Positions 1-5,070 of a DNA stretch of 5,070 nucleotides are shown in pieces. The position numbers were made by a program, and so were the translations under genes. The stretch is from Planctomycetales bacterium. GTDB taxonomy: Bacteria; Planctomycetota; Phycisphaerae; SM23-33. Within the stretch, counting starts at the first letter, position 1. The number at the start of each line of letters is the position of its first letter. The notes beneath the pieces were generated by a model that saw only the letters and a program-made list of their open reading frames with translations, did no database searches and was not told the origin of the DNA. Where the stretch lies: the NCBI GenBank assembly GCA_030631125.1, contig DAOVLS010000219.1, positions 1-5,070 of the forward strand, read 5' to 3'.

Positions 1-176
1 CTGACTACTTTGGCTGGTCCGTCTCGATAGACGACGGCTCCGCCCTCGTCGGGGCCCTCTTCGGCGACAGCGGCGTCAGGAAGTCCGGCTCGGCGTACGT
101 CTTTGTGCCCGAACCGGCCTCCGCGAGTTTGCTGCTGCTGGGCGCTGTGGCGCTGCTGCGACGCCGGAAAAAGTGA
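1..176 (+). CDS. FG-GAP repeat protein with PEP-CTERM sorting signal (3' end only)
   Basis: The 5' part lies outside the window; 57 residues are read from base 3 to the TGA at 174-176. The visible start, DYFGWSVSIDDGSALVGA, followed by a GDSG...SGSAYVF stretch, matches the FG-GAP (integrin-alpha-type beta-propeller blade) pattern, in which an FG.SVS strand is followed by ALVGA and ends in SAYVF. Visible residues 36-57 form a classic PEP-CTERM tail: the PEP motif, a short hydrophobic helix (LLLLGAVALL) and a basic end (RRRKK). In known systems such tails direct export and then processing by an exosortase, giving surface or matrix-associated proteins. The product is therefore probably a secreted or surface beta-propeller protein. 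The number of blades, the signal peptide and any partner cannot be seen. The gene converges on the minus-strand gene ending at 539. Confidence 0.85.
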   Translation, partial: DYFGWSVSIDDGSALVGALFGDSGVRKSGSAYVFVPEPASASLLLLGAVALLRRRKK

Positions 177-314
177 ACGAGCGCGATTGTTGCGGACGCT
201 CCGGCGGGCAAGACGGCGGGGCCGCCGCTGACCGGCGCCGCGCGAAAACGCGGAAATCCGCTTGGCTATCAGCCCAAGCCGCTGAAGCCGCTGCAAAAAC
301 TCATCATCAAATAA
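177..314 (+). other. Start-less open stretch after the FG-GAP gene
   Basis: Directly after the TGA at 174-176 the same frame stays open for 45 codons to a TAA at 312-314. It would read ...NPLGYQPKPLKPLQKLIIK at its end. There is no ATG, GTG or TTG start in frame and no ribosome binding site, so it is not a gene on its own. It could be a decayed downstream gene end, an old extension of the FG-GAP gene, or chance in GC-rich DNA, where stop codons are rare. A CGGCGG-GG-CCGCCG inverted repeat at 214-227 lies inside it but has no following T-run. Confidence 0.25.
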
Positions 315-372
315 TTTACTGCCAGCCATATGATTCAATATAACTCAAACCGACCAATTTTTCATCCTGCTT

Positions 373-399
373 GGGTCAGCGATTTAGACCCGTAGGGTC
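373..399. repeat. Short alternating inverted repeats (GGGTC / GACCC / GGGTC)
   Basis: GGGTC at 373-377, GACCC at 387-391 and GGGTC at 395-399 give two mutually exclusive hairpins; the tighter one is GACCC-GTA-GGGTC at 387-399. The surrounding 315-410 is AT-rich and contains no recognisable gene. The 5-bp arms with a 3-nt loop resemble the hairpins of the element at 2552-2796. There is no T-run beside it, so a terminator role between the converging genes is not supported. Confidence 0.35.
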
Positions 400-410
400 G
401 TCTTCCTTAG

Positions 411-518
411 TCACGGGCGGCCGCACGCATCGCACGCGAACTTAAAACCGCCGACCTGGAAAACCTTACCCCCCTTCAGGCCCTCGACCTGCTGAGAAAA
501 CTCAAAAGCGAATTGTAG
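411..518 (+). pseudogene. mutS: Fragment resembling the C-terminal tail of DNA mismatch repair protein MutS
   Basis: After an in-frame TAG at 408-410, 35 codons remain open to the TAG at 516-518. They contain ARIARELKTADLENLTPLQA followed by LDLLRKLKSEL. MutS proteins typically end with this pattern: an acidic/hydrophobic stretch, a (L/M)TPLEAL motif, a short helix rich in Leu and Lys, and a stop. No ATG, GTG or TTG precedes the motif in frame and no ATPase domain lies upstream, so this cannot be a working gene. It is best read as a 3' remnant left by a deletion, or a partial duplication. Its reading frame and motif are intact, which suggests it is recent, or that the stretch is not free to drift. 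The resemblance is judged by eye over about 30 residues; a chance match or a different gene's tail is possible. Confidence 0.5.
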
Positions 519-538
519 GCTTCCACTGCCTATTGCAC

Positions 539-2488
539 CTATTGGGCACGTGATTTTCGACGTTTTACGTCGTTCCTGACCGGAACTCTTTTACCTCTAT
601 ATTTGATACTCGGGCCGCTGTAGGTAGGTTTGGTGTAACGGCTATCATTTCGACTGTCGTTGCGGATGCGACCATAGTCAATGTCGTTGCGGACAGGGCT
701 AAGTTCTCTCCAGGACGGGCGTCGCTCCTTGACCGGTCTCTCCACGTACTCTATCAGAACACCGACGAACGGGTCCACCCGGTCGAGATAACCTTTTTCG
801 AGCACCGCCTTTAGAACCTCGCGCAGTATGACCCGACTGGAGGAATTCGGGCAGTACTTAACCGTACCATTGTACTGCGGATTCAAGTACCCATCCTCGA
901 ATGTCGTCCACACGCTCCGGCCGTTGCCCCATTCGGCGATCTTGTCGAAGTCAGCCAGCACCTTGTCGCGATTTTCGTGATAGTAATTAGCGCTAACCTT
1001 GACGCAGTGAAACTTGAATCGGCGCTTTGCAGTCGAGGTAACCAGTTTCTTTATCTTTCCAAGGTTGTTTTTGTGCGGCGGCGCGTCTCCGACCAAGACG
1101 ATCATCTTATGTGCGTAAGAACTCTTGGACCAATTTACCCTGACGGCGGCAGAGAGGGCCTCATAGATAGCCTCCGGTATATCCCCGCCGCCTTCGGCGC
1201 TTGCACTGCGAAGCGCTCTGGCAAGCGCACCGGCTTTCTCTTTGCCAAGCAGCGGTAACGACCCGACGACGTACTTATCGCCGTAGTCACGATACAGGAT
1301 CACGCCGATTCGCGGCTCATGGCTGATAAGTTCAAACGCCCGCATCATCTTTATCACGTCATGTTTAATCCAACGGATGGCTGGGCTCATCGAGCCGGTG
1401 CTGTCCACCGCAAAGACCACCTCCAGTGCGTCCAGGCGAAAGCGCTTCAATTCCAGGTCTTTGCGCCACTTCGCGATGTTGGCTGGCGTGATTTTCTCGC
1501 CCCGCGGCATTATCGTGGACAGACCTCTGTAAGGGTTTGACTGATCGGGATCGGGTTTGATCTCGTTCAGATTCGCCCGCTTGAACCACCTGACCCACTG
1601 GCGCTGCGTTTCAACCCACCGGCGCTGGCGCTCCATATCAAGCTCCCAACGCTGCTTTCCGGTCAAATTACGCTGCTTACGCTTCATTCTGGCCCTGATG
1701 AATGCGTGCCTGGCGCCGACCGTTCTTGTAAGTTTCGGATCATAAGTCAGGCGAATGCCCGAGTGGACCTTATGGAGGATCAGTTCCGCGCGGTAGGCGC
1801 AATTGAGATCGCTCATCGATTTAATCAGGCCCTTGATCAGGTCCGGGCTTTGCCATTTTTTTAACGCATCGCCCATCGCCAGCAGCGTTCGGATGTCAGC
1901 GGGATTCAGCGAATTCGTGTCGCGGAAGATCTCCATAAAGAGGCGTTTGTTCCTGTCCGTTGGTCCGCCGGCGTTCATCAGACCCACCAGCCCCAGGCGG
2001 AGATCGCCGCGAAAACAGTTCTTATCAGCCAATTTAAAAGCAGCCTCGACCCACTTCCCTCGCTGTTCGGGCGTGAGGCGGTCCTGCCGGGCGTGAAGCG
2101 CCTCCCAAGCATACACGCGTACGATCCGGGCCTTATCCCCCTCCATTACCTCTATGAGTTTTTCCGCGGTCCGCAGATCGTCGATCCGCGCCAGGCTGAT
2201 CACCGCCATCGCCCGCGCCATCCAGTCCTTGCTCTTCAGGTGCTTTACGTACATCTGAAGGTAGTAATTGATGAACCGCTCAGTCATGGCGTCGCCCCGG
2301 TCGGCTTCGGCGGTGGATGGCTGGGTAGTTGCAGGTTGACTGGCGGCGACTGTGGCGACGGGGGCTTTCCCGGCAGAAGATTGCCCCTTCGCCGGTCCTC
2401 CGGCCGGCATGGACGCCGCTGCTGCCAAAGCAAAAACGCAGAAAAAACCGGGACGGTTTTTTACTTTGAGCACTTTATTGCTCCACAT
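539..2488 (-). CDS. Exported HEAT-like / von Willebrand factor A domain protein
   Basis: This 649-residue protein begins with a signal peptide: a basic stretch to about residue 12, a hydrophobic core FFCVFALAAAAS (15-26), then a Pro/Ala/Thr/Gln-rich linker to about 65. Residues about 70-245 are paired amphipathic helices of HEAT type (for example MARAMAVISLARIDD and IVRVYAWEALHA). Residues about 262-306 are a highly charged helix with spaced tryptophans. A vWA domain spans about 354-530. Its metal site (MIDAS) reads D362-S-T364-G-S366, with GGGDIPEA at 433-440 and D468 in the VGDAPPH strand end, so metal and ligand binding look intact. The basic C-terminal tail repeats RND four times (600-640). 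vWA domains bind proteins through a metal ion, so an envelope or periplasmic adaptor role is inferred; the ligand is unknown. The start is supported by AGGAAGGA immediately upstream. It probably works with the transglutaminase-like gene upstream of it. Confidence 0.9.
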   Translation of the reverse strand: MWSNKVLKVKNRPGFFCVFALAAAASMPAGGPAKGQSSAGKAPVATVAASQPATTQPSTAEADRGDAMTERFINYYLQMYVKHLKSKDWMARAMAVISLARIDDLRTAEKLIEVMEGDKARIVRVYAWEALHARQDRLTPEQRGKWVEAAFKLADKNCFRGDLRLGLVGLMNAGGPTDRNKRLFMEIFRDTNSLNPADIRTLLAMGDALKKWQSPDLIKGLIKSMSDLNCAYRAELILHKVHSGIRLTYDPKLTRTVGARHAFIRARMKRKQRNLTGKQRWELDMERQRRWVETQRQWVRWFKRANLNEIKPDPDQSNPYRGLSTIMPRGEKITPANIAKWRKDLELKRFRLDALEVVFAVDSTGSMSPAIRWIKHDVIKMMRAFELISHEPRIGVILYRDYGDKYVVGSLPLLGKEKAGALARALRSASAEGGGDIPEAIYEALSAAVRVNWSKSSYAHKMIVLVGDAPPHKNNLGKIKKLVTSTAKRRFKFHCVKVSANYYHENRDKVLADFDKIAEWGNGRSVWTTFEDGYLNPQYNGTVKYCPNSSSRVILREVLKAVLEKGYLDRVDPFVGVLIEYVERPVKERRPSWRELSPVRNDIDYGRIRNDSRNDSRYTKPTYSGPSIKYRGKRVPVRNDVKRRKSRAQ

Positions 2489-2497
2489 TCCTTCCTA
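2489..2497 (-). promoter_or_regulatory. Ribosome binding site of the HEAT-vWA gene
   Basis: Read on the minus strand, the nine bases before the ATG are TAGGAAGGA. A doubled AGGA lies directly against the start codon; the distal AGGA gives a spacer of 4, shorter than usual. The site still supports this ATG, because the signal peptide follows from it in good register. Confidence 0.55.
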
Positions 2498-2502
2498 TCA
2501 AT

Positions 2503-2531
2503 AAAATAACCAACCTACGATCAGCCGTCAA
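2503..2531 (-). promoter_or_regulatory. Candidate sigma70-type promoter of the HEAT-vWA gene
   Basis: On the minus strand TTGACG (2526-2531) is separated by exactly 17 bases from TATTTT (2503-2508). It lies in the unique DNA between the repeat element and the start codon. Transcription would start near 2496, giving a very short leader of about 8 nt that would leave little more than the Shine-Dalgarno sequence. That, and the single -10 mismatch positions, keep this at moderate confidence. If real, the gene does not depend only on read-through from the transglutaminase-like gene. Confidence 0.35.
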
Positions 2532-2551
2532 CCCCCGAAAATCGGAAACCA

Positions 2552-2570
2552 TGGGGTTGTTGAAAAAGTC
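2552..2570. repeat. Left terminal inverted repeat of the structured element
   Basis: Nineteen bases exactly complementary to 2778-2796. The match ends at both sides: 2551/2797 (A versus C) and 2571/2777 (G versus G) do not pair, so the boundary is sharp. Confidence 0.8.
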
Positions 2571-2777
2571 GGTTTTGCCCCAGAGGGCAATTGATAGTAG
2601 CCCAGCAGTTCACTGCTGGGACAAAGGCTTTCGAGAACGACCCAGTCCCGGAGGGACGACTGGAGTTCTTTCAGGGACATATCTTATGTGCCCTCATCCG
2701 TCCCTGCGGGACTAGCGATTGCCCCTGCTCCAATTCCCAGCCATGAATGGCTGGGCTATTGCCAATCGTCCCGATGG

Positions 2778-2796
2778 GACTTTTTCAACAACCCCA
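2778..2796. repeat. Right terminal inverted repeat of the structured element
   Basis: GACTTTTTCAACAACCCCA, the exact partner of 2552-2570. Its first three bases are shared with the hairpin GTCCCGATGGGAC (2768-2780). On the plus strand that hairpin is followed at once by five T residues, so the end also has the form of a weak intrinsic terminator for plus-strand transcripts. Confidence 0.8.
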
Positions 2797-2835
2797 CAGA
2801 TACCTTAATTACTGATTTCCTTTCCTTACTTCCGG

Positions 2836-4794
2836 TCAATTAATCTGCTTCTCGATCCGTTTTGCGGCGGACATCTTTCCTTCATCTACGAGCAACTGCG
2901 ACAGGCGTTTTCCGAGTTGGTAGTGTGCGGTCTGTTGGCGGAAGGCAGAGAATACTTTCTTTTGCTTTTTCGCCCTGGCGAACAACCTGCTGTACATCTT
3001 TATCGCCAGGTCCCTCCGTTTCACCTCGATGAACATCGCTTCGGCCCGTCCCGACGCCTCCAGGACGATCTCAGTCAGATTGCCGCTTCGCGCCGCCGCC
3101 TGTTCGTAAGCCTTGATCGCATTTTTATTTTTACCCTGCTTCTGATAATCTTCGCCGAGCGCAATGAGTATCCATCCCTGAAGGTCCGGGCGCTTACCGT
3201 AAATGTTAATCGCATTTCTATACACTTTTTTCCGCCGATTGGCGTCGGCGACTGTCGGGACAATTCGCATAATCAGTCGGCAACTGTAGTCGGGATACTT
3301 CCTGGCGGTTCGTGTAACGAGAATTTCGAAGAAGCGATTGAGGTGATCCACCGGCAGGCGGTCGGTTTTTGAGAGTTCGACGATAAATTCCCACACCGGG
3401 CTGTGGGCAAGGTTGCGATCGACGGCCTTGCCGATCAGGTCTTCGGTGAGCGCCAGGTCGATTTTTCTTTCAGCCTTTACCCATCCTGTCGGCGCCTGTT
3501 TTTGAGCGTCCTTGTCGAGACTTTGATTGTACTGCCGGGCCAGTTTTTCCAGTACGGACAGGTCGCCCTGGGCAATTTTATCCCTGGTTTTTTCGACTAT
3601 TTTAGCCAGTACCGTTGCGGCGTCCGCCTGTTCCCGTCGGCGCAGCGACAGGTGTGTAGCAGCGCCGGCAAGGGCAAGTTCGCAATCGAGGATTTGCTTA
3701 CCGGCGGCGGGTTCGCGGACTGTTCCGATGTAGAAAAGAAGCGATTCATACCGCCCCGTCCTGGCGTCCCATACCGCTTCGGCGCCGCCTCGGGTCAGTT
3801 TCAGGCAGGCGACCCATGCGTGCAACTCGCCCCCGCCGCCGCGACCGCACACGATTGTCGCAGGGACGCCCAAGGCCTTGTTAATCTCGGCGGCATAGTA
3901 GGCCTGTTCAATACAAACCCCGCCGACCTTCCGAAGATTGGGCAGCACATATGGGATATTGGCGATTTTTTTCGGCACGCCCTTGCGAAAATGGTCGTAG
4001 TCATATTTCAAATCGAAGTAACTTTTGGCAAGATTTTTCATCTTGCGATACTTCGAAACCGCCCATTTACGCTCTTTGATATTAAGGCGAGTGGCCGCCA
4101 GGTAACGCGAAATCTCGTAGGGCATCTTTTTCAGGTCGTAGCGAAAGAACTTGGCCTTCGGGTCCGTGTACCATTGGAAAGATTCCAGCATCGAAGCCGC
4201 TTCGGGCTGATCGCGATAATGCTTCATCGGAATCGAGGTGGCGAAGGCGACGGCGAGGTCGGGATACTCGATGACCCTCTTTTCCTCGGCCTTGACCAGT
4301 TCGTGCAGCCTTTTGAGCGCATCTTCGGGCAGGCGGATGTCCTCAATGGCCCGGAACAACCGGCGGGAAACCGCCCGGTGCTCTATCAGCCACTTTGCGA
4401 ATTTCCCGTCGCCGGTGATTTCGTAGGTCAGCGGCAGATGCCTGCTCGCCCGCAGTACGAAGACCATATCGTTAAGGCTCTTCAGTTCATCGATATGCCC
4501 GCAGGTCAGGCGGGCGAGGATCGCCTTTTCCATAAGCGTGGCCAGTTCCAGGTACTTTTCCCCGGTTTGCAGAGAATCCTGCTGAGACAAGACAACCTGC
4601 TTCAACTGCTCCAGCGCGATCTCGCCAAGCCATGAGTCGTCGAATTTCTTGTCGGCAGGCTTGGCCGGGCGTGAGGTAACAGGCTTGGTCGTCCCTGGCA
4701 CGGCAGGCGTGTCGTGGTCTGACGGCTGCCCCATCGCCAGGCCGATGAAAACCATAATTGAAAACACACACAACAGTCCACGTCGCATAGACAT
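2836..4794 (-). CDS. Exported transglutaminase-like protein with TPR-like C-terminus
   Basis: This 652-residue protein has a signal peptide (MRRG basic start, hydrophobic core LLCVFSIMVFIGLAMG to residue 22) and a Pro/Thr/Lys linker to about 50. Residues about 55-260 are mostly helical and not recognised. The transglutaminase-like core follows: GGVCIEQAYYAAEINKALGV (291-310) gives nucleophile C294, ELHAWV gives H325, and AVWDARTGRY gives D343, the Cys-His-Asp order of the papain/transglutaminase fold. Upstream, IANIPYVLPNLRKVGGVC fits that family's approach to the catalytic Cys. Residues about 536-605 resemble TPR helices (ILIALGEDYQKQGKNKNAIK, then a second pair). Members may be proteases, cross-linking enzymes or amidases, so the substrate cannot be stated; location outside the cytoplasm is inferred from the signal peptide. 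GGGAGG with an 8-nt spacer supports this ATG over the Met at residue 3. Stop is TGA; the next gene is the HEAT-vWA protein, 347 bp downstream. Confidence 0.9.
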   Translation of the reverse strand: MSMRRGLLCVFSIMVFIGLAMGQPSDHDTPAVPGTTKPVTSRPAKPADKKFDDSWLGEIALEQLKQVVLSQQDSLQTGEKYLELATLMEKAILARLTCGHIDELKSLNDMVFVLRASRHLPLTYEITGDGKFAKWLIEHRAVSRRLFRAIEDIRLPEDALKRLHELVKAEEKRVIEYPDLAVAFATSIPMKHYRDQPEAASMLESFQWYTDPKAKFFRYDLKKMPYEISRYLAATRLNIKERKWAVSKYRKMKNLAKSYFDLKYDYDHFRKGVPKKIANIPYVLPNLRKVGGVCIEQAYYAAEINKALGVPATIVCGRGGGGELHAWVACLKLTRGGAEAVWDARTGRYESLLFYIGTVREPAAGKQILDCELALAGAATHLSLRRREQADAATVLAKIVEKTRDKIAQGDLSVLEKLARQYNQSLDKDAQKQAPTGWVKAERKIDLALTEDLIGKAVDRNLAHSPVWEFIVELSKTDRLPVDHLNRFFEILVTRTARKYPDYSCRLIMRIVPTVADANRRKKVYRNAINIYGKRPDLQGWILIALGEDYQKQGKNKNAIKAYEQAAARSGNLTEIVLEASGRAEAMFIEVKRRDLAIKMYSRLFARAKKQKKVFSAFRQQTAHYQLGKRLSQLLVDEGKMSAAKRIEKQIN

Positions 4795-4802
4795 TTTTAT
4801 CG

Positions 4803-4808
4803 CCTCCC
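4803..4808 (-). promoter_or_regulatory. Ribosome binding site of the transglutaminase-like gene
   Basis: On the minus strand GGGAGG lies 8 nt before the ATG at 4794, a strong Shine-Dalgarno match at good spacing. It favours the first Met; the Met two codons later would have a 14-nt spacer. Confidence 0.75.
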
Positions 4809-4819
4809 TAATTGTAGGC

Positions 4820-4834
4820 TGGGACGAAGTCCCA
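4820..4834. repeat. Leader hairpin TGGGAC-GAA-GTCCCA
   Basis: A perfect 6-bp stem with a 3-nt loop. It lies 11 bases upstream of the Shine-Dalgarno sequence and inside the predicted 5' leader of the transglutaminase-like gene. It has the same arm sequence (GGGAC/GTCCC, order swapped) and loop size as the hairpins in the element at 2552-2796, so it may be a relic of the same repeat family or a leader structure affecting translation or mRNA stability. Confidence 0.5.
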
Positions 4835-4856
4835 CCTTTTTCCGCTCATCGGTTCT

Positions 4857-4885
4857 CTTTTACCACCATACGCGTCGGGGTTCAA
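4857..4885 (-). promoter_or_regulatory. Candidate promoter of the transglutaminase-like gene
   Basis: On the minus strand TTGAAC (4880-4885) and TAAAAG (4857-4862) are 17 bases apart. The predicted start near 4850 would give a leader of about 55 nt containing the hairpin at 4820-4834 and the Shine-Dalgarno site. Both hexamers are imperfect, so this is a plausible but unproven call. Confidence 0.35.
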
Positions 4886-4957
4886 GAATTGCCGGCGGCG
4901 CGGAGGAAATGCGCCCTGCGAATAAGCCGTTCTGACACGTGTTTCCCCCTTTTTTCC

Positions 4958-4985
4958 TTGACAAAAACGCAACGTGTGGTACAAT
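4958..4985 (+). promoter_or_regulatory. Strong sigma70-type promoter reading out of the window
   Basis: TTGACA (4958-4963), a perfect -35 consensus, is followed after 16 bases by TACAAT (4980-4985), one mismatch from the -10 consensus. It points right, away from the transglutaminase-like gene, and would start transcription near 4992. An ACACGTGT palindrome (4935-4942) lies just upstream and a CGTGT copy sits in the spacer; either could be an operator, but that is conjecture. The gene it serves must lie largely beyond the end of the window. Confidence 0.65.
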
Positions 4986-5033
4986 TCCCATTGTGTTGGT
5001 TTGTTCGTAAGCGGTAAGCGTCGCTCGGAAAAA

Positions 5034-5070
5034 GTGAGGAACAAAGGCATAATCTCGCTCCTTCATATTC
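5034..5070 (+). CDS. Possible start of a rightward gene (too short to identify)
   Basis: A GTG at 5034 opens a frame, MRNKGIISLLHI if started there, that runs off the window about 40 bases downstream of the predicted transcription start. A GGA lies 5 bases before it (5027-5029 region), a weak ribosome binding site. The alternative is that 4992-5070 is only untranslated leader, with GAGGA at 5035-5039 too far from any ATG in view. A tandem GTAAGCG-GTAAGCG (5007-5020) lies in this leader. Twelve codons are not enough to name a product. Confidence 0.2.
   Translation, partial: MRNKGIISLLHI

Larger units (their letters stand above)
2552..2796. mobile_element. MITE-like structured element, 245 bp, perfect 19-bp terminal inverted repeats
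   Basis: The left end TGGGGTTGTTGAAAAAGTC (2552-2570) is an exact reverse complement of the right end (2778-2796). Between them lie hairpins: TTGCCC-CAGA-GGGCAA (2575-2590), CCCAGCAG-TTCA-CTGCTGGG (2601-2620), GTCCC-GGA-GGGAC (2645-2657), a bulged 9-bp stem (2673-2694), GTCCC-TGC-GGGAC (2700-2712), CCCAGCCAT-GA-ATGGCTGGG (2736-2755) and GTCCC-GAT-GGGAC (2768-2780, overlapping the right repeat). The left and right halves are imperfect mirror images. It encodes no transposase, so it would be non-autonomous, moved in trans by an element with matching ends; the GTTGAAAAAGTC-type end recalls ends of some bacterial insertion sequences, which is recollection and not a match. Only CA flanks both sides, so target duplication is unproven. 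It fills most of the 347-bp gap between the two large genes. Being a REP/BIME-like repeat or a structured RNA are alternatives. Confidence 0.7.

Noticed and set aside
214..227. GC-rich hairpin as terminator of the FG-GAP gene
   Set aside because: CGGCGG-GG-CCGCCG has a 2-nt loop and no following T-run.
174..314. TGA read-through or selenocysteine extension of the FG-GAP protein
   Set aside because: The PEP-CTERM tail ends naturally with its basic cluster just before the TGA; an extension would destroy the sorting signal.
516..532. TAGGC-TTCCACT-GCCTA as terminator between the convergent ends
   Set aside because: Only five base pairs and no T-run on either strand.
2093..2509. A 138-codon plus-strand frame over the start of the HEAT-vWA gene
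   Set aside because: Antisense to the signal peptide and linker; composition is Gly/Arg/His-rich without a pattern, and there is no convincing ribosome binding site.
2548..2800. Target-site duplication around the 245-bp element
   Set aside because: Only the dinucleotide CA is shared on the two sides, too short to count as evidence.
3403..4635. A 410-codon open frame on the plus strand inside the transglutaminase-like gene
   Set aside because: It is antisense to a gene with a signal peptide, catalytic triad and strong ribosome binding site. Its translation shows no domain and its length follows from rare stop codons in the opposite frame.
511..4820. Shared 11-mer AATTGTAGGCT at 511-521 and 4810-4820
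   Set aside because: A match of this length between two places in 5 kb is expected by chance, and the flanks do not agree.
4808..5050. An 80-codon minus-strand frame upstream of the transglutaminase-like gene
   Set aside because: It crosses both candidate promoters and the leader hairpin, and its translation resembles no protein family.

Overview
The window looks like chromosomal DNA of a planctomycete-type bacterium, most probably Phycisphaerae or a related class. The reasons are: an FG-GAP surface protein ending in a PEP-CTERM sorting signal; two large exported proteins with helical-repeat scaffolds (one with a von Willebrand A domain, one with a transglutaminase-like domain); and a small, highly structured palindromic repeat of the kind dispersed in such genomes. 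The lineage is inferred from gene style only; no rRNA or other marker is present.

Layout. Bases 1-176 (+) are the 3' end of the FG-GAP/PEP-CTERM gene. Bases 177-538 have no intact gene: an open but start-less stretch (to 314), an AT-rich part with small inverted repeats (315-410), and a 35-codon fragment (411-518) that reads like the C-terminal end of the mismatch-repair ATPase MutS. Bases 539-2488 (-) encode a 649-residue exported protein with HEAT-like helices and a vWA domain with a recognisable MIDAS. Bases 2489-2835 hold its own likely promoter and a 245-bp MITE-like element with perfect 19-bp terminal inverted repeats and six internal hairpins. Bases 2836-4794 (-) encode a 652-residue exported transglutaminase-like protein with a visible Cys-His-Asp triad and C-terminal TPR-like repeats. 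Bases 4795-5070 are a divergent promoter region: a probable minus-strand promoter, leader hairpin and Shine-Dalgarno site for the transglutaminase-like gene, and a strong sigma70-type promoter on the plus strand firing out of the window.

The transglutaminase-like and HEAT-vWA genes lie in the same direction, and their products share one plan: signal peptide, short Pro/Thr/Ala-rich linker, helical scaffold, functional domain. They may act together in the cell envelope. The pairing of vWA, TPR and transglutaminase-like modules recalls MoxR/Bat-type operons, but no MoxR ATPase is present here. The structured element sits exactly between them and may uncouple or tune their expression. The best candidates for something undescribed are this exported pair and the structured element; no complete new system can be demonstrated from this window alone.
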